The notes under the pieces are model-generated. The model had not been told where the DNA came from, did no database searches, and saw nothing but the letters and a program-made list of their open reading frames with translations. Below are positions 1-10,100 of a DNA stretch of 64,000 nt, piece by piece. Source of the DNA: Sweltsa coloradensis (taxonomy: Eukaryota; Arthropoda; Insecta; Plecoptera; Chloroperlidae); contig JAMZAV010001050.1 in assembly GCA_024449915.1 (NCBI GenBank), positions 124,001 to 188,000 of the forward strand, read 5' to 3'. The position numbers were made by a program, and so were the translations under genes. How positions within the stretch are numbered: the first letter of the stretch is position 1; every line of letters starts with the position of its first letter.

Positions 1-481
1 TAACTAATTTAAATAAAAATTCAATTTTAGGTTAGAGCTATGAATTATTCCAATTTTAGGGGATTATTATAGGGGTGGAATATCGCTTGCCTCTCGGCGA
101 ATGATTTTTCATATTAGTATGTAGCATCATGCCAAATTTCATGCTGATAACTCATTAGGTGCCTTCATGGTGAATGCTGGAAATCAAGGTAAAAATAATA
201 TAAACTAGTAGGGATGGGGGTTGAAAAAATGTGATATAGGAAATGAGAATAGGCCGATTGGGTTAAAGCACATTAAAACATAATTTAATAACTTGAATAA
301 AAATTCAATTTTGGTTTAGAGTTATCAATTATTCCAATTTTAGGGGATGATTTAGGGGGTGTTGGGGGTGGAATATCGCTTGCCTCTCGGCGAATGATTT
401 TTCATATTAGTATGTTCCATCATGCCAAATTTCATGCTGATAACTCATTAGGTGCCTTCATGGTGAATGCTGGAAATCAAG

Positions 482-832
482 TTTTTTTTTTTTTTTGGAT
501 ATTGCTTTACGTCTCATATTTATGCAACTTGGCTAATCGAGACGAAGGGAGGGACGTAAGGGATGACGCGGGGGGACAAGGGGTGGACAGGCCTGTGCTG
601 GTCAGAACCAGCCACAAGCATATGGGGAGGGCAGGGGTTCCCCCACGTCGTAGTCGTCTCCGTCTGTGTCATCATCCGTCCGTGTTGTCTTTGTCGTCGC
701 CGTCGGGGAGGTAGTCAAAGGGAAGGGGTTCCCCGACGACGACCCAGAGCTTCAAATTCCAACTCGACACCTTCTCGCGGTTTGGCCCGTGAATAGGGGA
801 GTTTCACTCCCTGAAACTAATGGCGAGCCCTG
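482..832 (-). mobile_element. Short retroposon, copy 1, with inverted 5' segment
   Basis: Reading on the minus strand, the element ends in a run of about 14 A (482-495) after gcaatatcca. It is flanked by a 10-bp target duplication, ggaaatcaag (472-481 and 833-842). Its body matches 6175-6490 and, more distantly, 47197-47410. The segment next to its 5' end is reverse-complemented relative to the 6.2-kb copy, as in twin-primed LINE-mediated retroposition. No clear tRNA or 7SL head was recognised, so the class is SINE-like only. The open frames through it are incidental. Confidence 0.6.
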
Positions 833-1061
833 GGAAATCAAGGTTAAAATAATATAAACTATAAGGGATGGGGGTTGAAAAAATGTGGTTTAGGAAATGA
901 TAATAGGCCGATTGGGTTAAAACACATTAAAACATAATTTTAATAACTAGTTTGAATAAAACATCAATTTTAGAATACGAACACACACTAAAAAACAATT
1001 AACCAAGGTCACTTACATAAAAACAATTGCGAATTTTCGAGTAACACTTCCTTACTCTTCC

Positions 1062-1979
1062 TCAAGCAGAGGCTAACTGACGTCCGTGCGCTCTTCTCTC
1101 TTCGGGCTGGCGGGCAGGTTTAATGTTGACAGGGAGGGGGTGGCTGCGCGCTCTGTTGACGTCTGGTCGAATTATCGGGATCCACATGGGGTGGAAATCA
1201 AACGACGGCTGGCTGACAGGGGGGGTGTGGCTGCATGCCATCACAGCAGCCTCCTTTATTTTCCTCTTGAAGACGTCTTCTTCTGATAGAAGGGCCGATG
1301 TGTTGTTCCACATGATCATGTGTGAAGTTTCCTCCACGTGGTTTGCGATAAGGGAATTCTGTGCATTGGAGGTTACGTTGCGTTGGTGCTCTGTCAAACG
1401 AACGTTGAGGGGGCGTTTGGTTTCACCAATGTAAGTCCTGTCACAATCGCACGGGATTTCGTAAACAACGTTACGGGCTTGCTGGTCGGTATTATAGGGT
1501 TTGGTCTTACACAGTTGTTTACGAAGAGTGTTGGAGGATTTAAACACTGTCCGAACGTTGAACCTATTAGCAATGCGCCGGAATTTCTCCGAGAATCCGG
1601 GAATGTAATTAACAGCTATGGTTTTATAGGGCTTAGTAGTGTCACTTCCGGGTTTGTTTTCTTCGCGAGGGTCTTTAGCTAGAATAGCTTGAACAAGCTC
1701 AGGAGGGTAGTCATTGGCTGCAAAGGTAGAGAGGAGAACCGATTTCTCGGTCTGCAACTCGGTGTGGTTAGAACAATGTGTGTAAGCCCTCTTTGCCAGA
1801 CACGAGACCACACCCCTTTTCACGTGAAGTGGGTGATTGGAGTCAAACCGGATGTAAGAAGACGAGTTGGTGGGTTTTCTGTACACCGTGGTCTTGAGTT
1901 TGACTGTGTTGTCGGGGGCGGTTACTTTGGATAATAACACATCCAGGAAGGGCAGGGACCCACAGGCTTCAGTTTCAAC
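1062..1979 (-). pseudogene. Penelope-like RT C-terminus plus GIY-YIG endonuclease, left arm, 5'-truncated
   Basis: The open frame runs outward from the palindrome centre for about 305 codons with no start of its own; the first in-frame residues include LPFLDV, typical of the C-terminal RT region of Penelope-like elements. The second half carries a GIY-YIG endonuclease signature: VVYEIPC, then TYIGET, then a conserved R and EHQRN. The fingers and palm of the reverse transcriptase are missing, so the copy cannot be autonomous. The protein is identical to that of the right arm. Overlapping shorter frames on the opposite strand are shadows. Confidence 0.8.
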
Positions 1980-1988
1980 AAGTTCACA

Positions 1989-2906
1989 GTTGAAACTGAA
2001 GCCTGTGGGTCCCTGCCCTTCCTGGATGTGTTATTATCCAAAGTAACCGCCCCCGACAACACAGTCAAACTCAAGACCACGGTGTACAGAAAACCCACCA
2101 ACTCGTCTTCTTACATCCGGTTTGACTCCAATCACCCACTTCACGTGAAAAGGGGTGTGGTCTCGTGTCTGGCAAAGAGGGCTTACACACATTGTTCTAA
2201 CCACACCGAGTTGCAGACCGAGAAATCGGTTCTCCTCTCTACCTTTGCAGCCAATGACTACCCTCCTGAGCTTGTTCAAGCTATTCTAGCTAAAGACCCT
2301 CGCGAAGAAAACAAACCCGGAAGTGACACTACTAAGCCCTATAAAACCATAGCTGTTAATTACATTCCCGGATTCTCGGAGAAATTCCGGCGCATTGCTA
2401 ATAGGTTCAACGTTCGGACAGTGTTTAAATCCTCCAACACTCTTCGTAAACAACTGTGTAAGACCAAACCCTATAATACCGACCAGCAAGCCCGTAACGT
2501 TGTTTACGAAATCCCGTGCGATTGTGACAGGACTTACATTGGTGAAACCAAACGCCCCCTCAACGTTCGTTTGACAGAGCACCAACGCAACGTAACCTCC
2601 AATGCACAGAATTCCCTTATCGCAAACCACGTGGAGGAAACTTCACACATGATCATGTGGAACAACACATCGGCCCTTCTATCAGAAGAAGACGTCTTCA
2701 AGAGGAAAATAAAGGAGGCTGCTGTGATGGCATGCAGCCACACCCCCCCTGTCAGCCAGCCGTCGTTTGATTTCCACCCCATGTGGATCCCGATAATTCG
2801 ACCAGACGTCAACAGAGCGCGCAGCCACCCCCTCCCTGTCAACATTAAACCTGCCCGCCAGCCCGAAGAGAGAAGAGCGCACGGACGTCAGTTAGCCTCT
2901 GCTTGA
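1989..2906 (+). pseudogene. Penelope-like RT C-terminus plus GIY-YIG endonuclease, right arm, 5'-truncated
   Basis: This is the mirror image of the frame at 1062-1979. It begins in frame at the inner edge of the arm and ends at a stop at 2904-2906. Visible blocks are LPFLDV near the start, a mid region rich in basic residues (FRRIANRFNVRTVFKSSNTL), the VYEIPCDCDRTYIGET block and LNVRLTEHQRN. In Penelope-like elements this endonuclease nicks the target for reverse transcription. The catalytic RT part is lost, so this is a dead fragment despite an undamaged frame. Confidence 0.8.
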
Positions 2907-3545
2907 GGAAGAGTAAGGAAGTGTTACTCGAAAATTCGCAATTGTTTTTATGTAAGTGACCTTGGTTAATTGTTTTTTAGTGTGTGTTCGTATTCTATTT
3001 CGTTCCGGGTCAATAAGCTTTCCATATCATCAATTTTAGATTAGAGCTATGAATTATTCCAGTTTTAGGGGGTGTTGGGGGTGGAATATCGCTTAATTGC
3101 CTCTCGGCGGATTATTTTTCATATTATTATGTACCATTATGTCAAATTTCATGATGATAACTCATTAGGTGCCTTCGTGGTGAATGCTGGAAATCAAGGT
3201 AAAAATAATATAAACTATTAGGGATGGGGGTTGACAAAATGTGGTTTAATGAGAATAGACCGATTGGGTTAAAACACAAAAGAACATAATTTTAATAACT
3301 AATTTGACTAAAAATTCAATTTTGGGTTAGAGCTATGAATTATTTTAATTTTAGGGGATGATTTAGGGGGTGTTGGGGGTGGAATATTGCTTGTCTCTCG
3401 GCGGAAGTTTGTGAGTCTGAGGTACATCTAAGTGTGGTCCAAATTTGATAGTTCTAAGATGTACCGTTTTCTCTGTAGGCTCTTATTCCTCTCTGGCAGA
3501 ATCCACTACCCCCCCCCCCCCAAACCAGCCAGCCGGACGATTATC

Positions 3546-4150
3546 GTCGATATTTACGCACTTTTTTTAACTGCCACGTTTTTTAGCGCAATCGGGAAAT
3601 TTTTTCTCATAAAAACGCAATTTTACGATTTTTATCGAATTTTAAAACATTTCTTCGACTTATAACTCCTACATGCTTTATCCGATTGTAATGATTTTTT
3701 CACAGAACCTTTATTTTATGAATTAAGATATTCGTGTGAAATTTGAGCGTAATCGAAAAATTATTTCTCATGAAAATCAAAATTTTACGTTTTTTTTTCA
3801 TTTTTAAAACAATTCTTTGACTTATAACACCTACATGCTTTATCCTATTGTAATGATTTTTTCACAGAACCTTAATTTTATGAATTAATATATTTGTGTA
3901 AAATTTGAGCGCAATCGAATAACTATTTCTTATGAAAATTTCATTTTTACGATTTTTTTCTTTTTTAAAAATTACGATTAATTAAAAAAATAAAGTTAAT
4001 TTTTTATTTAATTTCATTTATTTAAAAAAAATCATCGACTAATTAATGATTTTTTCACAGAAATACAGTAAAAATCCGCGTAACACATGGCAACTTAGTG
4101 CACCAATTACGCTCATCCAACAACGCGGCGGGACTTAAGCGTTTTCCTAG
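3546..4150 (+). mobile_element. Helentron-like non-autonomous element, family 1 (5'-truncated)
   Basis: The 3' end reads gcgggacttaagcgttttcc followed by tag, finishing at CTAG (4147-4150). About 30 nt inside lies tacgctcatccaa, the reverse complement of the 5' terminus of full-length copies. The interior is made of AT-rich modules of roughly 170 bp (atcgtaaaattgcgatttt and cacagaaccttaattttatg types). The 5' end is missing. It abuts a SINE body at 4151. Asymmetric terminal inverted repeats and a CTAG end fit Helentron-associated elements; the class is inferred from structure only. Confidence 0.55.
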
Positions 4151-4340
4151 TAGGAAATATAGCAATCAGTGGTATGGAGTATGGACAGTGCAAACACCCG
4201 CGGATCAACGCCAGAATCAACAAGGCCGATTCAGAACAACTTTAAATTTATTAGGGGCCTATGTGCGGGAATCGAACCCTGGACCGTCTGTATTGGATGC
4301 AGAGACGCTAACAACAAGACCAACGAGCCACACAACATTA
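4151..4340 (-). mobile_element. tRNA-derived SINE, partial (head and body)
   Basis: On the minus strand, a tRNA-like head contains the B-box match ggttcgattcc (complement of 4268-4278) and an A-box-like segment near its 5' end. The downstream body (ggccttgttgattctggcgt) is shared with copies at 9.7-10.4 kb and 43.2-45.1 kb. The 3' tail is cut off by the Helentron-like copy ending at 4150. Confidence 0.65.
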
Positions 4341-4346
4341 CAATAA

Positions 4347-5091
4347 TTGGATGAGCGTAGCGAGCGAAGCGAAGATTCCATTTCACTACACTGGAGAAAA
4401 AAATCTGGATTTTTTTTTTTTTTTCTTTCTGTATTTTTGTCTGTCTGTTAACACGATTCCGGCTAAACCGATACTCCGATTGCGATGAAATTTTATGGAG
4501 GCCTTCGAAATCTCTGAACTAAGAACTGCCACGTTTTTGAGCGCAATCGAAAAATTATTTCTCATGAAAATCGCAATTTTACGATTTTTTTCGATTTTTA
4601 AAAAATTTCTTCGACTTATAACTCCTACATGCTTTATCCGATTGTAATGATTTTTTCACAGAACTTTAATTTTATGAATTGATATATTCGTGTGAAATTT
4701 GAGCGTAATCAAATAATTATTTCTCATGAAAATCGCAATTTTACGATTTTTTTAATTTCTTCTGCTTATAACACCTACATGCTTTATCCGATTATAATGA
4801 TTTTTTCACAGAACCTTAATTTTAAGAATTAATATATTCGTGTAAAATTTGTGCGTAATCGAATAATTATTTCTTATGAAAATTTCAATATTACGATTTT
4901 TTCCTTTTTTAAAATTACGATTAATTAAAAAAAAAAAGTTAATTTTTTATTTAATTTGATTTAATTTTAAAAAAAATTCAACAAAGTTCTGATTTTTTCA
5001 CAGAACAACAGAAAATCCGCAAAACACATGGCAGCTCAATTCACCAATTACGCTCATCCAACAACGCGGCGGGACTTAAGCGTTTTCCTAG
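4347..5091 (+). mobile_element. Helentron-like non-autonomous element, family 1, full length
   Basis: It starts ttggatgagcgtagcgagcg and ends with gcgttttcctag (CTAG at 5088-5091). The inverted partner of the 5' end, tacgctcatccaa, lies about 30 nt before the 3' end. The interior has poly-pyrimidine, the atcggtttagccggaatcgt segment on the complementary strand and two AT-rich modules. No open reading frame of note is present. It lies between a SINE head and a SINE tail. Confidence 0.6.
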
Positions 5092-5172
5092 TTGTATAAA
5101 ATGTCCCCCACTGAAAATCAGTTAGGGCCTATGACTGAGTGGGTAGACTCTAAATACAAATTTATTTATTTA
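5092..5172 (+). mobile_element. SINE 3' tail fragment
   Basis: The sequence tcccccactgaaaatcagtt, then gagtgggtagactctaaata, then a tttattta tail matches the 3' ends of the tRNA-derived SINE copies elsewhere in the window, here in + orientation. It is squeezed between two Helentron-like copies. Confidence 0.6.
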
Positions 5173-5781
5173 TTGGATGAGCATAGCGAGCGAAGCGAAG
5201 ATTCCATTTCACTACACTGGAGAAAAAAATCCGGAATGTTTTTTTTTCTTTCTTTCTTTAGCTGTATTTTTGTCTGTTTGTCCGCACGATTCCGGCTAAA
5301 CCGATACTCCGATTGCGATGAAATTTCATGGAGGCCTTCGAAATCTCTGAACTTAGAACTGCCACGTTTTTGAGCGCAATCGGGAAATTTTTTCTCATAA
5401 AAAACGCAATTTTACGATTTTTTTCGATTTTTAAAAACTTTCTTCGACTTATAACACCTACATGCTTTAACCGATTGTAATGATTTTTTCACAGAACCTT
5501 AATTTCATGAATAAAGATATTCGTGGAAATTTGAGCGCAATCGAATATTTATTTCTTATGAAAATTGCAATTTTACGATTTTTTTCTTTTTTAAAAATTA
5601 CGATTAATTAAAGAAATTAAGTTATTTTTTAATTTAATTTAATTTAATTTTAAAAAAAATCTTCGACTACCCCTAAGTAATGATTTTTTCACAGAACAAC
5701 AGAAAATCCGCGTAACACATGGCAGCTCAATGCACCAATTACGCTCATCCAACAACGCGGCGGGACTTAAGCGTTTTCCTA
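5173..5781 (+). mobile_element. Helentron-like non-autonomous element, family 1, shorter copy
   Basis: It has the same 5' start (ttggatgagcatagcgagcg) and 3' end (gcgttttccta, lacking the final G) as the neighbour at 4347-5091. It has one fewer AT-rich internal module, so copies of this family vary in module number. The subterminal inverted repeat tacgctcatccaa is present near the 3' end. Confidence 0.58.
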
Positions 5782-6006
5782 TATAACAATAAAATTTCAA
5801 CAAGTAGCCTATGTAGGGACACAACCGCCCACGAAAAAAGTGGGTGGACGGCTGGACGCGTCCGCCCCATAATTAACCACTGCTAGAGGCCCCCAGTTCA
5901 GTTAGTAGGCTACCTATTTAGCATCTACCGTAGGTCTAAACCCCCCAAATACAAAAAAATTGTAAAAAACAAAAAACGGCAGCCAAGCCCTCCTTCAAAA
6001 GTCTTC

Positions 6007-6714
6007 GGCTGTGAATGCTGTGACATATAGAAGTTTAGCCAAGCATTTCATTCTTTCTCCCTAGTTTCGCATTGAAAAGAAGTAAGATCATTTTGCCTGT
6101 TGACGAGCGCCAAGCCAACCATTTTCGAGGTAAAAAAAGTCAAAATTTTAAACTCAAAATCATTGATTGATTGATTGGATATTGCTTAACGTCTCATATT
6201 TATGCAACTTGGCTAATCGAGACGAAGGGAGGGACGTAAAGGATGACGCGGGGGGACAAGGGGTGGACAGGCCTGTGCTGGTCAGAACCAGCCACAAGCA
6301 TATGGGGAGGGCAGGGGTTCCCCCACGTCGTGGTCGTCTCCGTCTGTGTCATCATCCGTCCGTGTTGTCATTGTCGTCGCCGTCGAGGAGGTAGTCAAAG
6401 GGAAGTGGAAAGTTCCCCGACGACGACCCAGAGTTCGCCATTAGTTTCAGGGAGAAAAACTCCCGTAATCACGGGCCAAACCACGAGAAGGTACCTTGAT
6501 ATTGAATTTGGTTCATTATGAGAACTCCAAAAAGTCAATGGTTAAGTATTTTTTTTTTATGATTTTGAGTTTAACATTTTGACTTTTTTTTACCACGAAA
6601 ATGGTTGGCTTGGCGCTCGTCAACAGGCGAAATGATCTTACTTAGTTCTTTTCAATGCGAAACTAGGGAGAAAGAATGAAGTGCTTGGCTAAATTTCAGC
6701 ATTCACAGCCGAAT
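6007..6714. repeat. Fold-back element with about 160-bp inverted arms
   Basis: The left arm (6007-6168) and right arm (6556-6714) are diverged reverse complements sharing ttcggctgtgaatgctg, tttctccctagtttcgcatt and gacgagcgccaagccaacca. The loop is filled by a short retroposon copy (6175-6490). No transposase is seen. It could be a long-TIR MITE. Target duplications were not identified. Confidence 0.55.
6175..6490 (-). mobile_element. Short retroposon, copy 2
   Basis: It is closely similar to 482-832 over the block from ggatattgctt through gacgacgacccagag. On the minus strand its 3' end is gcaatatccaatcaatcaat, a short tetranucleotide tail instead of poly-A. The terminal segment gccattagtttcagggag is in the opposite orientation to that of copy 1. 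It sits in the loop of the fold-back element at 6007-6714. Confidence 0.55.
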
Positions 6715-7178
6715 ATTAACCCGAAAATTGATCTATTGAAAATGAAATGAAATGAAATGGGCCTGGGCCCTAGGGCCTACCCTACCCTAGGCCCTACGGC
6801 TAGCCTGCTAGGCCCTAGCCGAGGCCATCGGCTTAGCTATGTTGTCGCATGTAGAAACGCCTGCACTAACCTTTAGAACGAACTAAACCTTTATCTTGAA
6901 GCAACTTTTTGCTGTTAAAATCTAATTTGAAGAAGCGTTGATTGAAGTGTCAACGACAAGCGGTACGTAAGATTTCTTCTTTTCATGGTTAGTTCTGAAC
7001 TTCTGACGTCACTAGCCAGCTGCTACTTTGAAATAATCTAGCGGGCCGTGAAGCTTAAACAAAACAAACTCGACTGAACTCGACAGTCGACATTAGGAAA
7101 GTCTGTCAAACCTTATTTTTGTCAAGAGAGAAAATTGATCTAGGGTGTACATTGATAAATATCATTATCATTATTAAA
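6715..7178 (+). promoter_or_regulatory. 5' flank of TSNAX, promoter not resolved
   Basis: Unique sequence between the fold-back element and the first TSNAX codon. It includes a block of aggccctac-type repeats (6770-6835). No TATA box was found at a convincing position and the transcription start cannot be placed. The presumed 5' untranslated region lies here because exon 1 codes only 16 nt. Confidence 0.3.
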
Positions 7179-7194
7179 ATGTCACAGGGGAAAA
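7179..7194 (+). CDS. TSNAX: TSNAX exon 1 (coding part)
   Basis: Sixteen coding nucleotides (MSQGK plus the first base of a serine codon) end at a strong donor, gtaagt, at 7195. Phase 1 matches the two bases gt that open exon 2. It is far too short to stand out as an open frame and was recognised only by splicing. Confidence 0.75.
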
Positions 7195-10100
7195 GTAAGT
7201 AGTCTAGCCTATGCCTTTCTATAGGCGTAGTTGTTAGGTCAAGGCTAGGTAGGCCCTAGGCCTAGCCCTACCCCACGATTTAACACAAATAACATTTTTT
7301 TTAGGTTATGGTCGACGTTCTAATTTTGACAGACAACACCGACCAACAGGGGGTCCACGGTCTAGACAAAAACCTGTTGTTGGAGGAAAAGCTCGAGAAG
7401 TTCTTGAGAATTTGGATTCAAACTCGCCAGTGATTGCATTGTTTCTTCAGTATGCGTCGGCACTCGACTCGAAACATGACCGACACGAGCGCATAGTAAA
7501 AATCAGCCGAGATATAACGATTGAAAGCAAGAGAGTTATCTTTTTACTGCACACGCTCGATAGGTAAGCAGATTAAGCTAGGCTAGAATACTTTTTGAGG
7601 GCGAGGACAACTGAACAACTAGCAGGCATTGGACAAGGGTGAGATTGTGGATGCAGTTTTCATTGATTTCGAAAAGGCGTTTGATAAGGTTCCACATGAT
7701 AGGTTGATAGGAAAACTGGAGGAAGTCATAGAGGATCAGTGGGTAAACAGATGGGTTAAAGGCTTCTTAAAAGATAGGAGTCAGAGGGTCAGGGTTGGAG
7801 TTGAGTTATTGGAAGAGGTGGAAGTAACCTCAGGGGTGCCGCAGGGGAGCGTATTGGGACCATTGTTGTTTGCAATCTTCATTAATGACATTGCGGACAA
7901 AATGGGAGCGAAAAGTTAGACTGTTCGCTGATGATTGTGTAATCTATAGGATTGTAAGGAACCAGGGGGACTCAAATGAATTGTTATATGACCTGAGTAT
8001 ACTAGGGGAATGGGTAACTGATAATAAAATGAGCCTGAATATTGGAAAATACAAATGGGTTAGATTTACGAGGAGGAGGGGGGAAGTGGGTTTGGGTGCA
8101 GGGTATTTGTTTATGGGGAAAATGCTGGAGAGGGTGGAGACTGGAGAGAATAAAATACCTGGGAGTATGGTTGCAGAGCAAGCTTAGTTGGGTGGAGCAT
8201 GTAAAAGAAGTTTCCAAGAAAGGGTTTAGGTGCCTGAATTTTGTTATGCGTACCTTAAAAGGGGCAAGTAGGGCTTTAAAGGGACACGCCTATAAGCAGT
8301 CTTGGGGAGTAGCGCGCTACATGTAGCATGCTACTTTTACGTGTAGCGGAGCCAGTAGCGCGCTACTTTATTAAGGGGGCATATTGTAGCGGTAGCATGC
8401 TACAATTTTTGTAGCGTTAGCGTGATATTTGCGCTACTTTTTAAGTTCCGGGGCCAGCAGTCCCAGTACCACGTAAAGTCAAAAGTCGGCACTGAAAACT
8501 AACTTGTAACGCCCGCCGCGCCACGTCATGTGCTCGCCGTGTAGACCGGCCCATAATCTTGTCTCACTTCCACACCATCTCCCTCGCTCTCTCCCAGTGA
8601 GTCTCTCTCTCGCTCTCTCTCTCTGCGTCGTCCGAAGGATGCAAGCGATCGCCGATCTGTCACATTGTGTGAGCTGACTTTACCAAAATATTGCAGTGAT
8701 TAGATTGCGTGGTGCATCTTGAGTGCTATTTCAGGGTCGTAAACAAAGATGTATCCACGATAATTAGAAGTCGTATTATTGATTTAGAGCATAAGCCGCT
8801 CAATAATTACGCCAATCGTCTGAATTGTATATTAAAATGAAGTGATTAGTGTCATATAGCTTATCCCTCCTCCCTTGGGACATTCCATTTCCAGGCTATA
8901 TCGCTATTGTATGGCACCAGTAGGCCTGTTCCGAACCTTGTTTGTCGCATTCTTCTGCAGTGATTCCGCGTAAAACACGTTGTTGAAAATAAGAAATGCA
9001 ATATGAATGTTGATCATTAGGCCTAGACTAGGGCCTAGGATAGCCTAAACGTTAAAAGAACGCCTTCTATCACAATGGAAACCGAAACTATGTGCTTTTG
9101 ATGATACTGTTTTGATGATGTTTTAATACTTTTAAAGTCTACTACCAATATTTCTTGATTGTAATTGACGTCTGTACATAGCATGTGTACGCAATTACTG
9201 ATTACTTTGGTATGAAACACTTTCGAGGTGGCAGTTCTCTCGACGTATCCACACTCGATTCGAATGAGAAGGCTGCCCGTGCCATGTTGCCAAGCCAAAT
9301 ACCAGGTTGGCCAAACTCTCAAGAAGAAGTTTCCAACTCTTACATATCGTATATTTATTGTTTATAATTACATGAAAGCCAATCATATTGAATGTTTAAT
9401 GTTTAACGAACTTAGCATTATTTCGTCCATTGGCCCATTAGCCTAATTAAGTGATTAACGTATTATTTTGATGGGACGTTTCGATTTCCGAGGTTGGCAA
9501 ATACTTAACTAGTCAGTTAGCAACTGTACCAATAAAAGATCCAAATAAATAGGTTTTCCTAAAATGTAACAATTAAAAATAAATTAATACTTACAGCAGT
9601 AATATAAACTACAGTTGTAAGATTATCTGATATAAAAAATACTAACTAGGCCCTATTTTATAAGCTGTTACTGAATAATAATACATATTATACTCTTGAG
9701 TCCGCCGGTACACTCGCTGGAGCCACTTTAATGTGTGCGTGGGTACACAAATAAATAAATAAATTTTTATTTAGAGTCTACCCACTCAGTTATAGAACTG
9801 ATTTTCAGTGGGGGACTTTAAATCAAAGCGACCAAGCTAACCCTGCAGGCCCCGACGCAATCGACGAGTAAGCGATAACCAACCAAAGATCGATATTTTT
9901 AATAGGAAATATAGCAATCAGTGGTATGGACAGTGCGACACCCGCGAATCAACGCCAGAATCAACAAGGCCGATTTAGAACAACTCTGAAATTTATTAAA
10001 TAAAAAATAAATAAATTTTATTTAGAGTCTACCCACTCAGTTATATAACTGATTTTCAGTGGGGGACTTTAAATCAAAGCGACCAAGCCAACCCTGCAGG

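Larger units (their letters stand above)
974..3027. mobile_element. Palindromic Penelope-like element insertion
   Basis: Two arms of about 1009 bp (971-1979 and 1989-2997) are exact reverse complements wherever compared. They are centred on position 1984 with a 9-bp spacer. Each arm holds the same 5'-truncated Penelope-like ORF, divergently oriented from the centre. The right side has an extra 30 bp (2998-3027) absent from the left. The whole is flanked by an exact 12-bp direct repeat, catcaattttag (962-973 and 3028-3039), so it inserted as one unit into the satellite array. Inverted truncated partners and a short one-sided extension are known in Penelope-like elements. Perfect arm identity indicates a young insertion or homogenisation. 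Confidence 0.85.
1..3405. repeat. Satellite-like tandem array, unit about 284 bp, interrupted by two insertions
   Basis: Near-identical units recur around 1-283, 284-481 continued at 833-960, 3028-3310 and 3311-3405. Each carries landmarks such as ttagagctatgaattattcc, ggtggaatatcgcttgcc, tcggcgaatgatttttcata and gggatgggggttga. The offset between the first two units is 284 bp. The array is broken by a short retroposon (482-832) and by a palindromic Penelope-like insertion (974-3027). It continues beyond the left edge of the window. No coding capacity is evident in the unit. Confidence 0.75.

Noticed and set aside
394..857. Open frames of 106, 77 and 63 codons on + near 394-857
   Set aside because: They cross the satellite/retroposon junction and a poly-T run, and the same frames recur in the second retroposon copy. 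They are repeat translations.
1086..2882. Frames antisense to the Penelope-like ORFs
   Set aside because: Shadows of the GIY-YIG frames, duplicated exactly by the palindrome, with no domain of their own.
9035..9446. Several overlapping open frames on both strands, including one that reads protein-like on +
   Set aside because: At least four frames are open over the same 200 bp and no splice junction or family fits, so coding is not supported.
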